From an uncultured SAR86 cluster bacterium (GTDB taxonomy: Bacteria > Pseudomonadota > Gammaproteobacteria > Magnimaribacterales > D2472): a stretch of 64,000 bases of DNA. A model generated the notes under the pieces. That model saw nothing but the letters and a program-made list of their open reading frames with translations. It did not search any database and had not been told where the DNA came from. The position numbers were made by a program, and so were the translations under genes. The stretch is taken from contig CACJBO010000001.1 of assembly GCA_902591665.1 (NCBI GenBank), forward strand, positions 1 through 64,000, read 5' to 3'. This document shows, piece after piece, positions 30,976 through 39,988 of this stretch; the stretch's first letter is position 1; each line of letters starts with the position of its first letter.

Positions 30976-31062
30976 ATGATAGATAAAATATTAGAAAAAG
31001 TAGATAAGTATATTGTTTTGATTATTGTTGTGCTTTGTCTTTTTATTGCTAGCGTGGCGTAA
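30976..31062 (+). CDS. Candidate 28-residue single-pass membrane peptide
   Basis: ATG 30976 to TAA 31060 encodes MIDKILEKVDKYIVLIIVVL followed by CLFIASVA: a charged start and a hydrophobic helix of about 16 residues. The only purine-rich site (AGGGG, 30954-30958) is too far away for a standard ribosome site. Small membrane peptides of this look exist in many bacteria, but chance is possible. The stop is 2 bp from the convergent gene. An imperfect AT inverted repeat (TACTTTT 30934-30940 / AAAAGTA 30946-30952) precedes it. Confidence 0.35.
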   Translation: MIDKILEKVDKYIVLIIVVLCLFIASVA

Positions 31063-31064
31063 GC

Positions 31065-31649
31065 CTAAAATTTCTTTTTTTGAGATTCACATTTGCCTGA
31101 AGCAAAAATTTCAATTTTTGGATTCTTGTTTTTTGAACCATCTTTTTTATTAAGCCATATATCTCCTGACATCTGACCCTTGCCTGTATACCAGTTAAAA
31201 GTATTTGAAACTCTATAAGCACCGACTTCGTAATCTGGAAAAATACTATGGGTTTCACCAGATCTCATTGAATGTTCTACTGTGATACCAGTTTTAGATT
31301 TTGTGGCTTTCCACTCTGCATCTGGATTAATCCATATTGGAGAAGGTTCTAGTGTATGAGTAAGTGATTTAAAAGTTTCTTTTTCTGAATCAACCTCCCA
31401 GTATTGAACGATGTATATTTTATCTTTTTGCCAATCTTCTTCAGCAAAGTTTGTTTTTGCTCTTTGAAGCAAAAATAAAGATTGTTGTGTCTGTCTAGCT
31501 AAATTTTTGAAGAGTTCTATACCTTCAGAAAGGTATGTCTTCTTAATATCTTTGTAAGTTACTGAATAAGTCCCATCTAACTCACATAAAATTTTGCTAT
31601 TCTCTCCATAAATAGAAAAAGAAAATAAAATCAAAAAAAGATAACGCAT
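31065..31649 (-). CDS. Hypothetical exported protein
   Basis: 194 residues, not recognised. The first 15 or so are a short signal peptide (RYLFLILFSFSIYGE). The mature part has one cysteine near the start (KILCELDGTYS) and one near the end (SGKCESQKKK), which could form a disulphide, and beta-rich stretches with several tryptophans. It follows the DUF2061 gene by 7 bp on the same strand, so the two are probably one transcript. Strand and frame are supported by the clean signal peptide and the tight spacing. Confidence 0.6.
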   Translation of the reverse strand: MRYLFLILFSFSIYGENSKILCELDGTYSVTYKDIKKTYLSEGIELFKNLARQTQQSLFLLQRAKTNFAEEDWQKDKIYIVQYWEVDSEKETFKSLTHTLEPSPIWINPDAEWKATKSKTGITVEHSMRSGETHSIFPDYEVGAYRVSNTFNWYTGKGQMSGDIWLNKKDGSKNKNPKIEIFASGKCESQKKKF

Positions 31650-31656
31650 AATTCTT

Positions 31657-31911
31657 TTAGCTTGGGTATTTGCTTGCCCAGTATTTGTCTAATACAAAAT
31701 ACCAGACACTATTTAACAAAGGCTCTACAATTGCATCCGTTATAGCTGCAGAGAAGCTTGCACCAGTAAAATACATCACGCAAGAAGCAGCAATAATAAA
31801 ATGGCCAATTGTATATATAATTGTTCTTATAATAGTTCCGCGGTTAGCTTGATACACTCTTTGAATTGGTGCATTAAAGAGCATTACTGATTTTTTAATT
31901 TGTTCAATCAT
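31657..31911 (-). CDS. DUF2061-like small membrane protein
   Basis: 84 residues from ATG 31911; an upstream start at 31941 would add ten residues without need. Two hydrophobic segments (about 22-44 and 48-64) and the pattern RGTIIRTIIYTIGHF...FTGASFSAAITDAIVEPLLNSVWYFVLDKYW match the DUF2061 family, whose members are short inner-membrane proteins of unknown role. It opens a two-gene leftward unit with the exported protein after it, and is divergent from the GH3 gene over 65 bp. Confidence 0.65.
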   Translation of the reverse strand: MIEQIKKSVMLFNAPIQRVYQANRGTIIRTIIYTIGHFIIAASCVMYFTGASFSAAITDAIVEPLLNSVWYFVLDKYWASKYPS

Positions 31912-31976
31912 ATTGTTCAAACTATAACAAAAAAAACACAATTGAAGATAGTTAAATAACCATTTAATATGGCAAG

Positions 31977-34400
31977 ATGCTTAACCCCGAAAAACTAGTA
32001 AAAGAACTAACACTTAAAGAAAAGATTCAAATTTTAAGTGGTTATGATGCATGGTATACCCATAAAATTGAAAGATTAAACATCCCAAGCCTTAAAATGT
32101 CTGACGGACCTAATGGTGTCAGAGGTGATGGAAAATCAGGTAAGTCATCTGCATGTTTCCCATGTGCTATATCTGTTGGATCAACATGGAATATAGAACT
32201 TGTTAATGAACTTGGACAAGAATTAGGAAATGAAGCAAAAGTAAAAAGTGTAGATGTTCTTTTAGGTCCAACTATTAATATCCACAGACATCCTTTGGGG
32301 GGAAGACACTTTGAATGTTTTTCTGAAGATCCTTTTTTAACAGGGAAAATAGCTATTGAGTATGTAAATGGTGTTCAATCAAAAGAAGTGGCTGCATGCT
32401 TGAAGCATTTTGTTGGTAATGATACAGAGTTTGAAAGGTACACAGTCAGCTCAAATATTGATGAAAAGACATTAAGAGAAATATATCTTCTTCCTTTTGA
32501 AATGGCTATAAAAGAAGCCAATGCTCAAGTTGTCATGAGTGCTTACAACAAACTAAATAATATTTATTGTAGCTCGGATGAAAACCTCCTTATAAATATT
32601 TTAAAAAAAGAATGGGGTTTTGATGGTTATGTTGTCAGTGATTGGGGCGCTGCAACTGAAACTATTGAAAATGCATTAGGCGGACTTGATTTAGAAATGC
32701 CTGGCCCTGCTAAAACATGGGGAGAAAATTTACTCAAAGCAGTTAATGAAAAAAAAATATCAATTAAGATGATTGATGACAAAGTAAAAAGAATATTGAA
32801 TGTATTAAATTTCTCTAAAAGATATGAAAATCTAGATAACCAATCAGAAGGAGCTATTAATTCAAGTTCACAGCGACAACTTTTAAAAAGAGCTGCTCAA
32901 GAGGGGATGGTTCTATTAAAGAATGAAAATATCCTTCCAATGAAAAAAGATATTTCTTCAATTGGCATTATTGGACCAAATGGAACTAAAGCTCAGATAA
33001 TAGGTGGTGGGAGCGCAACTCTTGTGCCCTACTATGAATCACACCCAATTGAAGCTTTTAAAAGCTCGTTAAATGAAAATACTTTAATTCGATCCTCAAA
33101 GGGATGCCATACCTATAGATACCTTCCTGAAATAAATAAATCACTTACAGAAGAAGATGGGTTTTTGGTTGAATACTTTAATGTCACTGAGGGCGGGAAT
33201 GATTTCATTTCTAGCAAGGTTTTAACCGGAAGTAAGTTTTGGATATTTGAGGGTTTTGCCAAGGATATTATTGGGGGTGATGAAAAGCCTGATATTCTTG
33301 TTAAATTTTCTTGTACTTATACTCCAAACATTAGTGGCGAACATAACTTTGAAATTTTTGCGATAGGAAAAAGTAAGTTACTAATCGATGAGACTGAAAT
33401 CATAGATAACTGGACTAATACTTCTCCAGGAGATGCATTTTTTGCTCATGGAACTACGTCAAAAAGAGGCAGCAAAGTACTTAAGAAAAATAAAAGTTAT
33501 AAGATTGAGATTCAATATAAATTTGAAGGTAATTTTCCTGCTATTTACATAGGATGTCAGCCACCAGATAAAATTGATTTGATGGACGAAGCACTCAAAA
33601 TTGCAAAAGAAGTTGAGCAAGTAGTATTAATGGTTGGCACCAATTCAGACTGGGAAACTGAGGGCAATGATAGAGTAGATTTTAATCTGCCTGGTAAGCA
33701 AAATGAACTAATTGAAAAAGTATTAGAAATAAATCCTAATACAATTGTTGTTTTAAATACTGGCTCACCAATAAATATGCCATGGATTAATAAAGCGAAA
33801 GCTGTTATTCAATCATGGTATGCCGGTCAAGAATATGGCAATGCTCTTGTTGATATTTTAACTGGGGCCACAAACCCATCTGGAAAGTTACCAACAACAT
33901 TTCCAGTTAATCTTTCAGACACTCCTGCTTTTGAATCCTATCCTGGCAAAAATTTACAAATGGACTATGATGAAAAATTATTGGTGGGCTATAAATGGTA
34001 TGACAAGAATTTAATTGAGCCACTTTTCCCATTTGGTCACGGCTTATCTTATACAGAATTTGAATATTCCGAATTAAAAATTAAAAAGGATATGAATAAT
34101 AGTTTTATTTGTTCATACACGGTCAAAAATACTGGAGATACTTCCGGTTCTGAGATTTCACAATGTTATGTGCAGCCACATGAAAGTGATAACAATGAAC
34201 CAATTAAAACGCTTCAGGGTTTCGATAAAACATTTTTGAATCCAGGTGAGTCCAAAGAAATTGAGATTGGATTAAGTAAAAGAAATTTCTCCTCATGGGA
34301 TTTATCAAAGAACGACTGGGATATTAAATATAAAGAATATGATATTTTGATAGGATCTTCGTCAAGGGATATTAAACTGATTGAAAGAATTAATTTATAG
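31977..34400 (+). CDS. Glycoside hydrolase family 3 with inserted PA14 domain (beta-glucosidase type)
   Basis: 807 residues, no signal peptide, so cytoplasmic. GH3 N-domain: substrate-site KMSDGPNGVRG (40-50), LGGRHFECFSEDP, KHFVGNDTEFER, and the nucleophile Asp222 in VVSDWGA. The C-domain is split by a PA14 carbohydrate-binding insert at about 393-530 (FLVEYF ... GEHNFEIFAIGKSKLLIDE), and a fibronectin-III-like domain ends the protein (about 690-800). This architecture is that of bacterial and yeast beta-glucosidases such as KmBglI. The 3' end overlaps the convergent oxidoreductase fusion by 11 bp. With the sugar symporter at 36386 it suggests import and intracellular cleavage of a small glucoside; the substrate is not visible from sequence. 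Confidence 0.93.
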   Translation: MLNPEKLVKELTLKEKIQILSGYDAWYTHKIERLNIPSLKMSDGPNGVRGDGKSGKSSACFPCAISVGSTWNIELVNELGQELGNEAKVKSVDVLLGPTINIHRHPLGGRHFECFSEDPFLTGKIAIEYVNGVQSKEVAACLKHFVGNDTEFERYTVSSNIDEKTLREIYLLPFEMAIKEANAQVVMSAYNKLNNIYCSSDENLLINILKKEWGFDGYVVSDWGAATETIENALGGLDLEMPGPAKTWGENLLKAVNEKKISIKMIDDKVKRILNVLNFSKRYENLDNQSEGAINSSSQRQLLKRAAQEGMVLLKNENILPMKKDISSIGIIGPNGTKAQIIGGGSATLVPYYESHPIEAFKSSLNENTLIRSSKGCHTYRYLPEINKSLTEEDGFLVEYFNVTEGGNDFISSKVLTGSKFWIFEGFAKDIIGGDEKPDILVKFSCTYTPNISGEHNFEIFAIGKSKLLIDETEIIDNWTNTSPGDAFFAHGTTSKRGSKVLKKNKSYKIEIQYKFEGNFPAIYIGCQPPDKIDLMDEALKIAKEVEQVVLMVGTNSDWETEGNDRVDFNLPGKQNELIEKVLEINPNTIVVLNTGSPINMPWINKAKAVIQSWYAGQEYGNALVDILTGATNPSGKLPTTFPVNLSDTPAFESYPGKNLQMDYDEKLLVGYKWYDKNLIEPLFPFGHGLSYTEFEYSELKIKKDMNNSFICSYTVKNTGDTSGSEISQCYVQPHESDNNEPIKTLQGFDKTFLNPGESKEIEIGLSKRNFSSWDLSKNDWDIKYKEYDILIGSSSRDIKLIERINL

Positions 34401-36393
34401 TCAATTGTTCAATTTCTGCATCTGTTAAATTAAGGCTTGTAGCAAAAATAGAGCTATTTAATTCGTTAATAGTTCTTGGTCCAATAAGTGGGAATATTAC
34501 TTTTGAAGATTGTATTACATACGCAAGAGCGATCTCTATTGGTTCAACATTCCTTTCTGCTGCTATGTTAAAACAAATCTCCCTTTTTTTTAGATTAATT
34601 TCACTATGCCAAACTCTTTTTTCTTCATCCATGGATGGGTTTGAAAAATGATCACTCGTAGCTATTTCTTTTTTCTTTATAAAAAAGCCTCTTGCAGTGC
34701 TAGACCATGGAAACAATATGATATTGTTTTGATCGATATAATCTAAAAAATTATTATCAATAGTCACACAACCAGGCCACACAGGATCAATCATTTCTGC
34801 AAGACTAAAGTTATTACTTAATATAGTGAAAGGTTCCTTATTTTCTTTAAGAGCAAAATCTCTGGCTTGCTTAAACCTTTCTAGCTCCCAATTAGAGGCA
34901 CCAATTTTATGAATAAGGCCTTCGGCTTTTATTTCATCAAGAGCGTCAATAAATTCAGATACTGGTATATCGTTGTTGTCCCTGTGGAGACAATAAATAT
35001 CAATTTTATCAAGATTTAATCTTTCTAATGATTCGATAATTTGCGGTTTAATACATTCCGGTCTGCAATCAGGTGTATGTGCACCCTTGCCCAAAACTAA
35101 AACCTCTTCTTGAACGCCTCTAGAATTAATCCAATTTCCTAAATATTTATCACCCATACCATTGTTATAAATATATGCCGTATCAAAAACTCTTCCCCCT
35201 GCTCCGTAAAAATAATCAAACATGGCGAAAGCATGAATATCTGAAGTTTGATTGTCGCAACCAAGAGCTAACTTAGAAAAATCTTTATCAAATCCATCGA
35301 TTTTGATTCCCTCAAGTTTTTTATTTTGGGTGGAAAAAAACTTTGATTTAATAAGTTGAGAAGTCTCTGTTGATTCGTGAGGGCATTTAATACCAAGCTC
35401 TTTTCTCCATTTATCAAGCCACAACATTATGCTTTGAGAATCAGCATGAGATATTAAATCAGATTCCAATTTATTGTTAAGAATACATTCAGAAGCGTGA
35501 TCGATTTCTCTTGTAAAAAGCCCAACCTCATCTTTGTAAGAAATTTCATCAACAAGTTTATTTTTGGAATAAACCTTTATTGAAGAATGTCCGTCTTGAA
35601 ATTGACCACAGTGCCATGGTTGGCTAACACTTAACTTATAGTCGCCACTAATAATTTCTAAGTTATTTTCATATACCTCATTAATGGCGCATGAGATATT
35701 AGCCTCAATATTTTCTGAAAACAAAATACGAGCTTTTGAATTGCTATCAACACCAGTCTCATCCAAGTTGCCATTAGCTTCAAAGCTTATTGGATCCGCA
35801 TACGGTTTTTTTAATATATGTCCTGCTAATAATTTACTCATTGATAAGGGATAACAGCCTACATCCATAATAGCTCCGCCGCCTAACATAAGGTTTCTTA
35901 GTCTATGGTCTTTAGGTATTTCTGCATGGAATCCAAATGAAGAATTAATTTCTACTTTTTCATTAGTGTCACGCAGGCTCTCAATATTTTTAAGAATATT
36001 AAAAGTTTGTGGGTGTGTTCTATACATATAAGCTTCCATTAAGAAAACTCCATAATCTTTAGCCAGTCCAAATAAAACCATACTTTCAATATGATTCATT
36101 GCAATTGGCTTTTCACATAAGACATGTTTGTTGTTCTTCATTGCTTGCAATGCATATTCAAAATGTGAGCTGTGAGGTGTTGCAATATAAATTGCATCGA
36201 TTTCATTTGATGAGACTAGTTCCTCGATATCATTTATACCGGTAACATTGAATTTCTGAGAGAATATTTCAAGTGTCTCTTTATTTCTTCCAAAAACAGA
36301 AATCAATTCTGATTGATTGCAATGTTTAATTGAATGTGCAAAAGCACTGGCTATTGATCCAGTTCCAACAATACCCCATCTAATTTTAGACAT
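34390..36393 (-). CDS. Fused Gfo/Idh/MocA-family oxidoreductase and aldo/keto reductase
   Basis: 667 residues carrying two complete enzymes. Residues 1-335: a Gfo/Idh/MocA dehydrogenase, with Rossmann motif WGIVGTGSIASAFA (6-19) and the catalytic EKP at 94-96. Residues 365-667: an aldo/keto reductase with the tetrad Asp404, Tyr407, Lys436 and His470 (FDTAYIYN, LGKGAH, YCLHRDN). About 30 polar residues join them. The frame is continuous with no sign of a read-through error. Both halves use NAD(P)(H) and act on sugars, so the pair could interconvert a keto-sugar and its reduced form while recycling cofactor. The stop of the preceding transporter frame overlaps: its gene ends 8 bp inside this start. 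Confidence 0.9.
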   Translation of the reverse strand: MSKIRWGIVGTGSIASAFAHSIKHCNQSELISVFGRNKETLEIFSQKFNVTGINDIEELVSSNEIDAIYIATPHSSHFEYALQAMKNNKHVLCEKPIAMNHIESMVLFGLAKDYGVFLMEAYMYRTHPQTFNILKNIESLRDTNEKVEINSSFGFHAEIPKDHRLRNLMLGGGAIMDVGCYPLSMSKLLAGHILKKPYADPISFEANGNLDETGVDSNSKARILFSENIEANISCAINEVYENNLEIISGDYKLSVSQPWHCGQFQDGHSSIKVYSKNKLVDEISYKDEVGLFTREIDHASECILNNKLESDLISHADSQSIMLWLDKWRKELGIKCPHESTETSQLIKSKFFSTQNKKLEGIKIDGFDKDFSKLALGCDNQTSDIHAFAMFDYFYGAGGRVFDTAYIYNNGMGDKYLGNWINSRGVQEEVLVLGKGAHTPDCRPECIKPQIIESLERLNLDKIDIYCLHRDNNDIPVSEFIDALDEIKAEGLIHKIGASNWELERFKQARDFALKENKEPFTILSNNFSLAEMIDPVWPGCVTIDNNFLDYIDQNNIILFPWSSTARGFFIKKKEIATSDHFSNPSMDEEKRVWHSEINLKKREICFNIAAERNVEPIEIALAYVIQSSKVIFPLIGPRTINELNSSIFATSLNLTDAEIEQLTIN

Positions 36394-37732
36394 TTTTTAA
36401 TTTTCTTTTTTCAATATCATCCATTAGTTGATTATGATATTTCTTATCAATAGGATAGAAATACACCAAAGCAAAACTTATTAATACTCCAACAATTGGG
36501 ACAAGTGACATTAAAGCCTTCAAATTCTCAAGAGTTTCTTTTGACTGTTCCTGATTAGGCTCGAAACCAATTTTAGTTAATATTATTCCTAATATAAAAG
36601 CTGCTAATGCAATTGCACCTTTTTGTGCAAAGGTCATAAAGCCATACAAAGATGATTCTGTTCTAATACCTGTTTTCCATTCTCCATACTCAATAGTATC
36701 TGGAAGCATAGACCAAAATAAAACACCTGTAGCGCCATTGCTAAAACCAATAATACTAACAATGAAAAGCAACTCATTAAGCTTAGAGATTGGATAAAAG
36801 TAAAAAACAGTGAATCCAAAAAACAAAAAAGTCATAGATATCAACCAAGTATTCCTCTTGCCCAACTTAACTGCCAAGTATGCCCATATAGGTATTGCTG
36901 TAAAAGCAGAGCCGTTTAAAAATAGTAAAATCATTCCCTGATATTCATGTAATCCTAATGAATATTTATTAAAATAAATTAAATTATTGTTAAACATTAA
37001 AACAGTTCCTATCAATATTAATATTGCAGAAAAAACTATCCAGAATGGATAGTTATTTGAAACAGATTTTGCAACATTCTTAAAGTTTGGAAGAGCTTCT
37101 TTAGCTGACTCAAATTCTCTTTCTTTGACAAAGTATAAAGTTGCTGCGAGTATTATCACTGCAACAAACCCTGCAATTAAACCAAGATACACAAAACCCA
37201 AAGATTCTTCACCAGCACCAAAAAATAGAACAATTGGGAATCCAAGAAATGAGATAGAAGTAGTGCCAAGCTGCGCAAACAGCATTCTTGCTGTAGTTAA
37301 TTTTGTTCTCTCATCACTATCATCTGTGATTCTAGCTGTTAAAGACGAGTAAGGAACGCTAACAATTGTAAAACAGGTTCTATGGAATAAATTTGCAACC
37401 AATAGAAATATTAATAAGGACATACCTTCAAACGGCGGCACCCACAACAATAAAATAAAAGACAAGGCCAATGGAACAGAGCCATAATATATATAGGGTC
37501 TATAGCTTCCCATTTTAGTTCGTGTTCTCTCAGCTATGAAACCCATATAGGGATCAGTTAAAGCATCCCATGCTATTCCAAGACCATAAATTAAACCTGC
37601 CATTGATGGAGAAATGCCTACGACATCTGTATAAAAATAAAAGAGGTATAAGCTTACTCCACTCCAATAAAGACATATTGCATAGTCACCAATACCATAC
37701 CCTATTCTAATTTTGTTGGTTAATGTGTTCAT
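36386..37732 (-). CDS. GPH-family sugar:cation symporter (MelB/XylP-like)
   Basis: 448 residues and about 12 membrane segments. The opening IRIGYGIGDYAICLYWSGVS and YLFYFYTDVVGI, followed by GIAWDALTDPYMGFIAERT, is the signature of the glycoside-pentoside-hexuronide family. I start at ATG 37732: the frame stays open to 37924, but that part overlaps the divergent hydrolase start and reads as an extra hydrophobic stretch foreign to the family. The ATG of the downstream oxidoreductase fusion is upstream in transcription order? No: this gene lies downstream of nothing and its own stop (36386) overlaps the start of the fusion at 36393, so transporter and fusion form one leftward operon. Confidence 0.88.
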   Translation of the reverse strand: MNTLTNKIRIGYGIGDYAICLYWSGVSLYLFYFYTDVVGISPSMAGLIYGLGIAWDALTDPYMGFIAERTRTKMGSYRPYIYYGSVPLALSFILLLWVPPFEGMSLLIFLLVANLFHRTCFTIVSVPYSSLTARITDDSDERTKLTTARMLFAQLGTTSISFLGFPIVLFFGAGEESLGFVYLGLIAGFVAVIILAATLYFVKEREFESAKEALPNFKNVAKSVSNNYPFWIVFSAILILIGTVLMFNNNLIYFNKYSLGLHEYQGMILLFLNGSAFTAIPIWAYLAVKLGKRNTWLISMTFLFFGFTVFYFYPISKLNELLFIVSIIGFSNGATGVLFWSMLPDTIEYGEWKTGIRTESSLYGFMTFAQKGAIALAAFILGIILTKIGFEPNQEQSKETLENLKALMSLVPIVGVLISFALVYFYPIDKKYHNQLMDDIEKRKLKNV

Positions 37733-37813
37733 AATAAGAAATTTGAATATTAAAACATTAATGTATATGAAAAAGCTGTGTATTGCATTCCTAAAATATG
37801 TAAGACTAGTCTT

Positions 37814-38719
37814 ATGAGTTATGAAGAAGGATATGCAGAAAATAATGGTATAAAAATATTTTATAGAGATTATGGTCCAAAGAATGCTATTCCAATTCTC
37901 ATGGTCCATGGGCTTGGAGCACAATTAGTTCATTGGCCTGAACATCTAATAGATTTTCTGATAGAAAATAATTACAGGCCAATTACTTTTGATAATAGAG
38001 ATTCTGGGCTATCAACAAGATTTAAAAAGAAACCATCAATTGTTTTAGGTTATCTAAGATATTTTTTTAGATTGCCAATAAGATCTGAATATACTTTAAA
38101 TGATATGGCAAGAGACGGTATAAATGTTTTAGATCATTTGAACATCAATCAAGCACATGTAATAGGTACTTCTATGGGAGGCATGATTAGCCAAATTATT
38201 TGTTCTAAATATCCTAAACGTGTGAAAACTTTTACCCTGATAGCTTCAACAGCATCTGTACCAGGACCTTTGAATGGAGCTACAAAAGAGGTGCGAGATA
38301 TGATGGTTAGTCGATCAAAGACCACAAACCCAACTATGGATGAGGTATATCAAAGAGAACTGAAATGGGTTGGACTAATTGGAATGGAGGGCAAAGAGTT
38401 AGATACTCCTAAATTTAAACAAGATACTATAAATAATTTTAATAGAATTAAAAATGTTAAAGATGGATTTGGTTATGCTAGACAGCTTACAGCAATACTG
38501 TCTTCAAAAAATAGAATTAAAAAAGTTAAATCAATTAAAGCAAAAACACTTCTAATTCACGGAGAGAAAGATCCAGTGTTGAATGTTAAAAACTCTTATT
38601 CAATGAATAAGCTCATTCCAGATAGCGAGTTAATTGTTATCCCAAACATGCGCCATTTAATTGAAGAAGAAATTCTTGATCAATTTAAAGAAAAACTAAA
38701 AATTCACCTTAAGACTTAA
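37814..38719 (+). CDS. Alpha/beta hydrolase
   Basis: 301 residues from ATG 37814 (a GTG at 37778 would add 12). The fold markers are complete: oxyanion-hole HGLG (32-35), nucleophile Ser120 in GTSMGGM, Asp253 in HGEKDPVL, and His281 in NMRHLIEEE. A lid region lies at about 150-215. It resembles general esterase/epoxide-hydrolase-type proteins annotated in hydrocarbon or lipid metabolism, but the substrate is unknown. Divergent from the symporter over 81 bp, and its end overlaps the convergent FAD oxidoreductase by 11 bp. Confidence 0.88.
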   Translation: MSYEEGYAENNGIKIFYRDYGPKNAIPILMVHGLGAQLVHWPEHLIDFLIENNYRPITFDNRDSGLSTRFKKKPSIVLGYLRYFFRLPIRSEYTLNDMARDGINVLDHLNINQAHVIGTSMGGMISQIICSKYPKRVKTFTLIASTASVPGPLNGATKEVRDMMVSRSKTTNPTMDEVYQRELKWVGLIGMEGKELDTPKFKQDTINNFNRIKNVKDGFGYARQLTAILSSKNRIKKVKSIKAKTLLIHGEKDPVLNVKNSYSMNKLIPDSELIVIPNMRHLIEEEILDQFKEKLKIHLKT

Positions 38720-39806
38720 TTAAATTAAGCACATGTTTTCCTATGGAAAGACAACTTGTTACACCTGGACTTTCAACTCCTTGAATATTTATAAGTCCAT
38801 CAACCCCATGATCCCTGAAACTCTTTATAGAAAAATCCTTCATGGTTTCATTAAAACTTTGTAATTTAGGTCTTATACCAACATAATCAGGATGAAGTTT
38901 TGCAGAGTCTATCTGGGGCCAATATTGTTTTATAGATTCAATAAATGTACTTTTTAAACTCTCATCAAAACTAAAATCAATTTCATCAACCCAGGTTATA
39001 TCTGGTCCAAATCTTATCTGACCAGATAAATCAAAACCCACATGCAGGCCTGAAGAAAACTCATTTGCAAGTGGGTATACCAAAGTGGTGAATGGGTGAT
39101 TTCCATTGTATTTAAAATAATGGCCTTTTGCATATTTTATAGAAGAGAAATGTCCTTCATCTAAGACATCAATTTTTTGTGAGATCATATCTGAATATAA
39201 GCCTGAAGCATTAACGAGATAGCGAGTATCTATTTCATAGCTACTGCCATCGTTGCATATGATTTTAAAACCATGTTCAATCTTTTCAGCTGCAATGAAG
39301 TTTGTGTTGAATGAAATTAAACCGCCGTTATGCTGAATATCACCCTCCAATGCGCTAATAAGCTCAGGCACATCAATTATTCCTGTGTTAGGAGAAAAAA
39401 TCGCTTCTTCTATTTTTAAATCTGGATAGATCTCTTTCATTTTTCTATTAGAAAAAAGATCAACCTCAACTAAATTTTTAATTCCTTGATTATAAATTTT
39501 ATGCAATTTTTCTATGTCATTTTTATGTGATGCGATTATATATTTGCCAATTTTTTTATGATTGATTCTTTTGAGATTGGCATACTCATAAAGTAGCTTA
39601 TTGCCTGAAACACAAAATTTAGTTTTAAATGAATTTTCTGGGTAATAAATTCCAGCATGAATAACTCCAGAATTTCTTGAGGAGATACCCTCGCCTGCTC
39701 TTGATTCTTGTTCTAGAACAACAACAGAATATCCTTGTTCGCTGCAAAATTTTGCAATTGATAAACCAACTACGCCAGCGCCTATTATGGTTACATCAAA
39801 AAACAT
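38709..39806 (-). CDS. LhgO-like FAD-dependent oxidoreductase (L-2-hydroxyglutarate oxidase type)
   Basis: 365 residues of the DAO/glycerol-3-phosphate-dehydrogenase fold. The dinucleotide motif IIGAGVVGLSIAKFCSEQG is at 6-24, and SSRNSGVIHAGIYYP near 42-56 is the signature of the LhgO/YgaF group; LVNASGLYSD and GHYFKYNG follow. LhgO oxidises L-2-hydroxyglutarate to 2-oxoglutarate, feeding electrons to the quinone pool, but related proteins act on other 2-hydroxy acids. It is alone on its strand here. Short tandem repeats stand right before its ATG. Confidence 0.85.
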   Translation of the reverse strand: MFFDVTIIGAGVVGLSIAKFCSEQGYSVVVLEQESRAGEGISSRNSGVIHAGIYYPENSFKTKFCVSGNKLLYEYANLKRINHKKIGKYIIASHKNDIEKLHKIYNQGIKNLVEVDLFSNRKMKEIYPDLKIEEAIFSPNTGIIDVPELISALEGDIQHNGGLISFNTNFIAAEKIEHGFKIICNDGSSYEIDTRYLVNASGLYSDMISQKIDVLDEGHFSSIKYAKGHYFKYNGNHPFTTLVYPLANEFSSGLHVGFDLSGQIRFGPDITWVDEIDFSFDESLKSTFIESIKQYWPQIDSAKLHPDYVGIRPKLQSFNETMKDFSIKSFRDHGVDGLINIQGVESPGVTSCLSIGKHVLNLIKS

Positions 39807-39808
39807 AT

Positions 39809-39838
39809 CTAGATCACTAGATCAAAGGAATCAAAGGT
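39809..39838. repeat. Two short tandem repeats before the LhgO-like start
   Basis: CTAGATCA twice in tandem (39809-39824), then ATCAAAGGA/ATCAAAGGT (39821-39829 and 39830-39838), which shares its first four bases with the end of the former. They begin 3 bp upstream of the oxidoreductase ATG, in its leader. A role in translation or as a regulator site is possible; slippage is the simplest origin. The rest of the gap 39839-39948 shows nothing I can name. Confidence 0.4.
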
Positions 39839-39948
39839 ATGTTGCAGGAAGATATAAAAAATAGACTAAATAGTATTAATAACTTCATAGTTTGATTCTG
39901 CCACAATACCAGCATAGATATAAATATATTTTTTGTTTTATAAATAAA

Positions 39949-39969
39949 AAGAGCCCTTAAAGGGCTCTT
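39949..39969 (-). terminator. Rho-independent terminator of the DmdA-like gene
   Basis: AAGAGCCCTT-A-AAGGGCTCTT: arms of 10 bp, folding as an 8-bp GC-rich stem with a 5-base loop. On the minus strand it runs into TTTTTATTTATA. It lies 20 bp beyond the stop of the gene at 39989. Confidence 0.92.
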
Positions 39970-39988
39970 AATATTTAATAGCTAGAAA

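Noticed and set aside
37733..37924. 64-residue N-terminal extension of the GPH symporter
   Set aside because: The family begins at the ATG at 37732; the extension overlaps the divergent hydrolase and reads as a foreign hydrophobic stretch.
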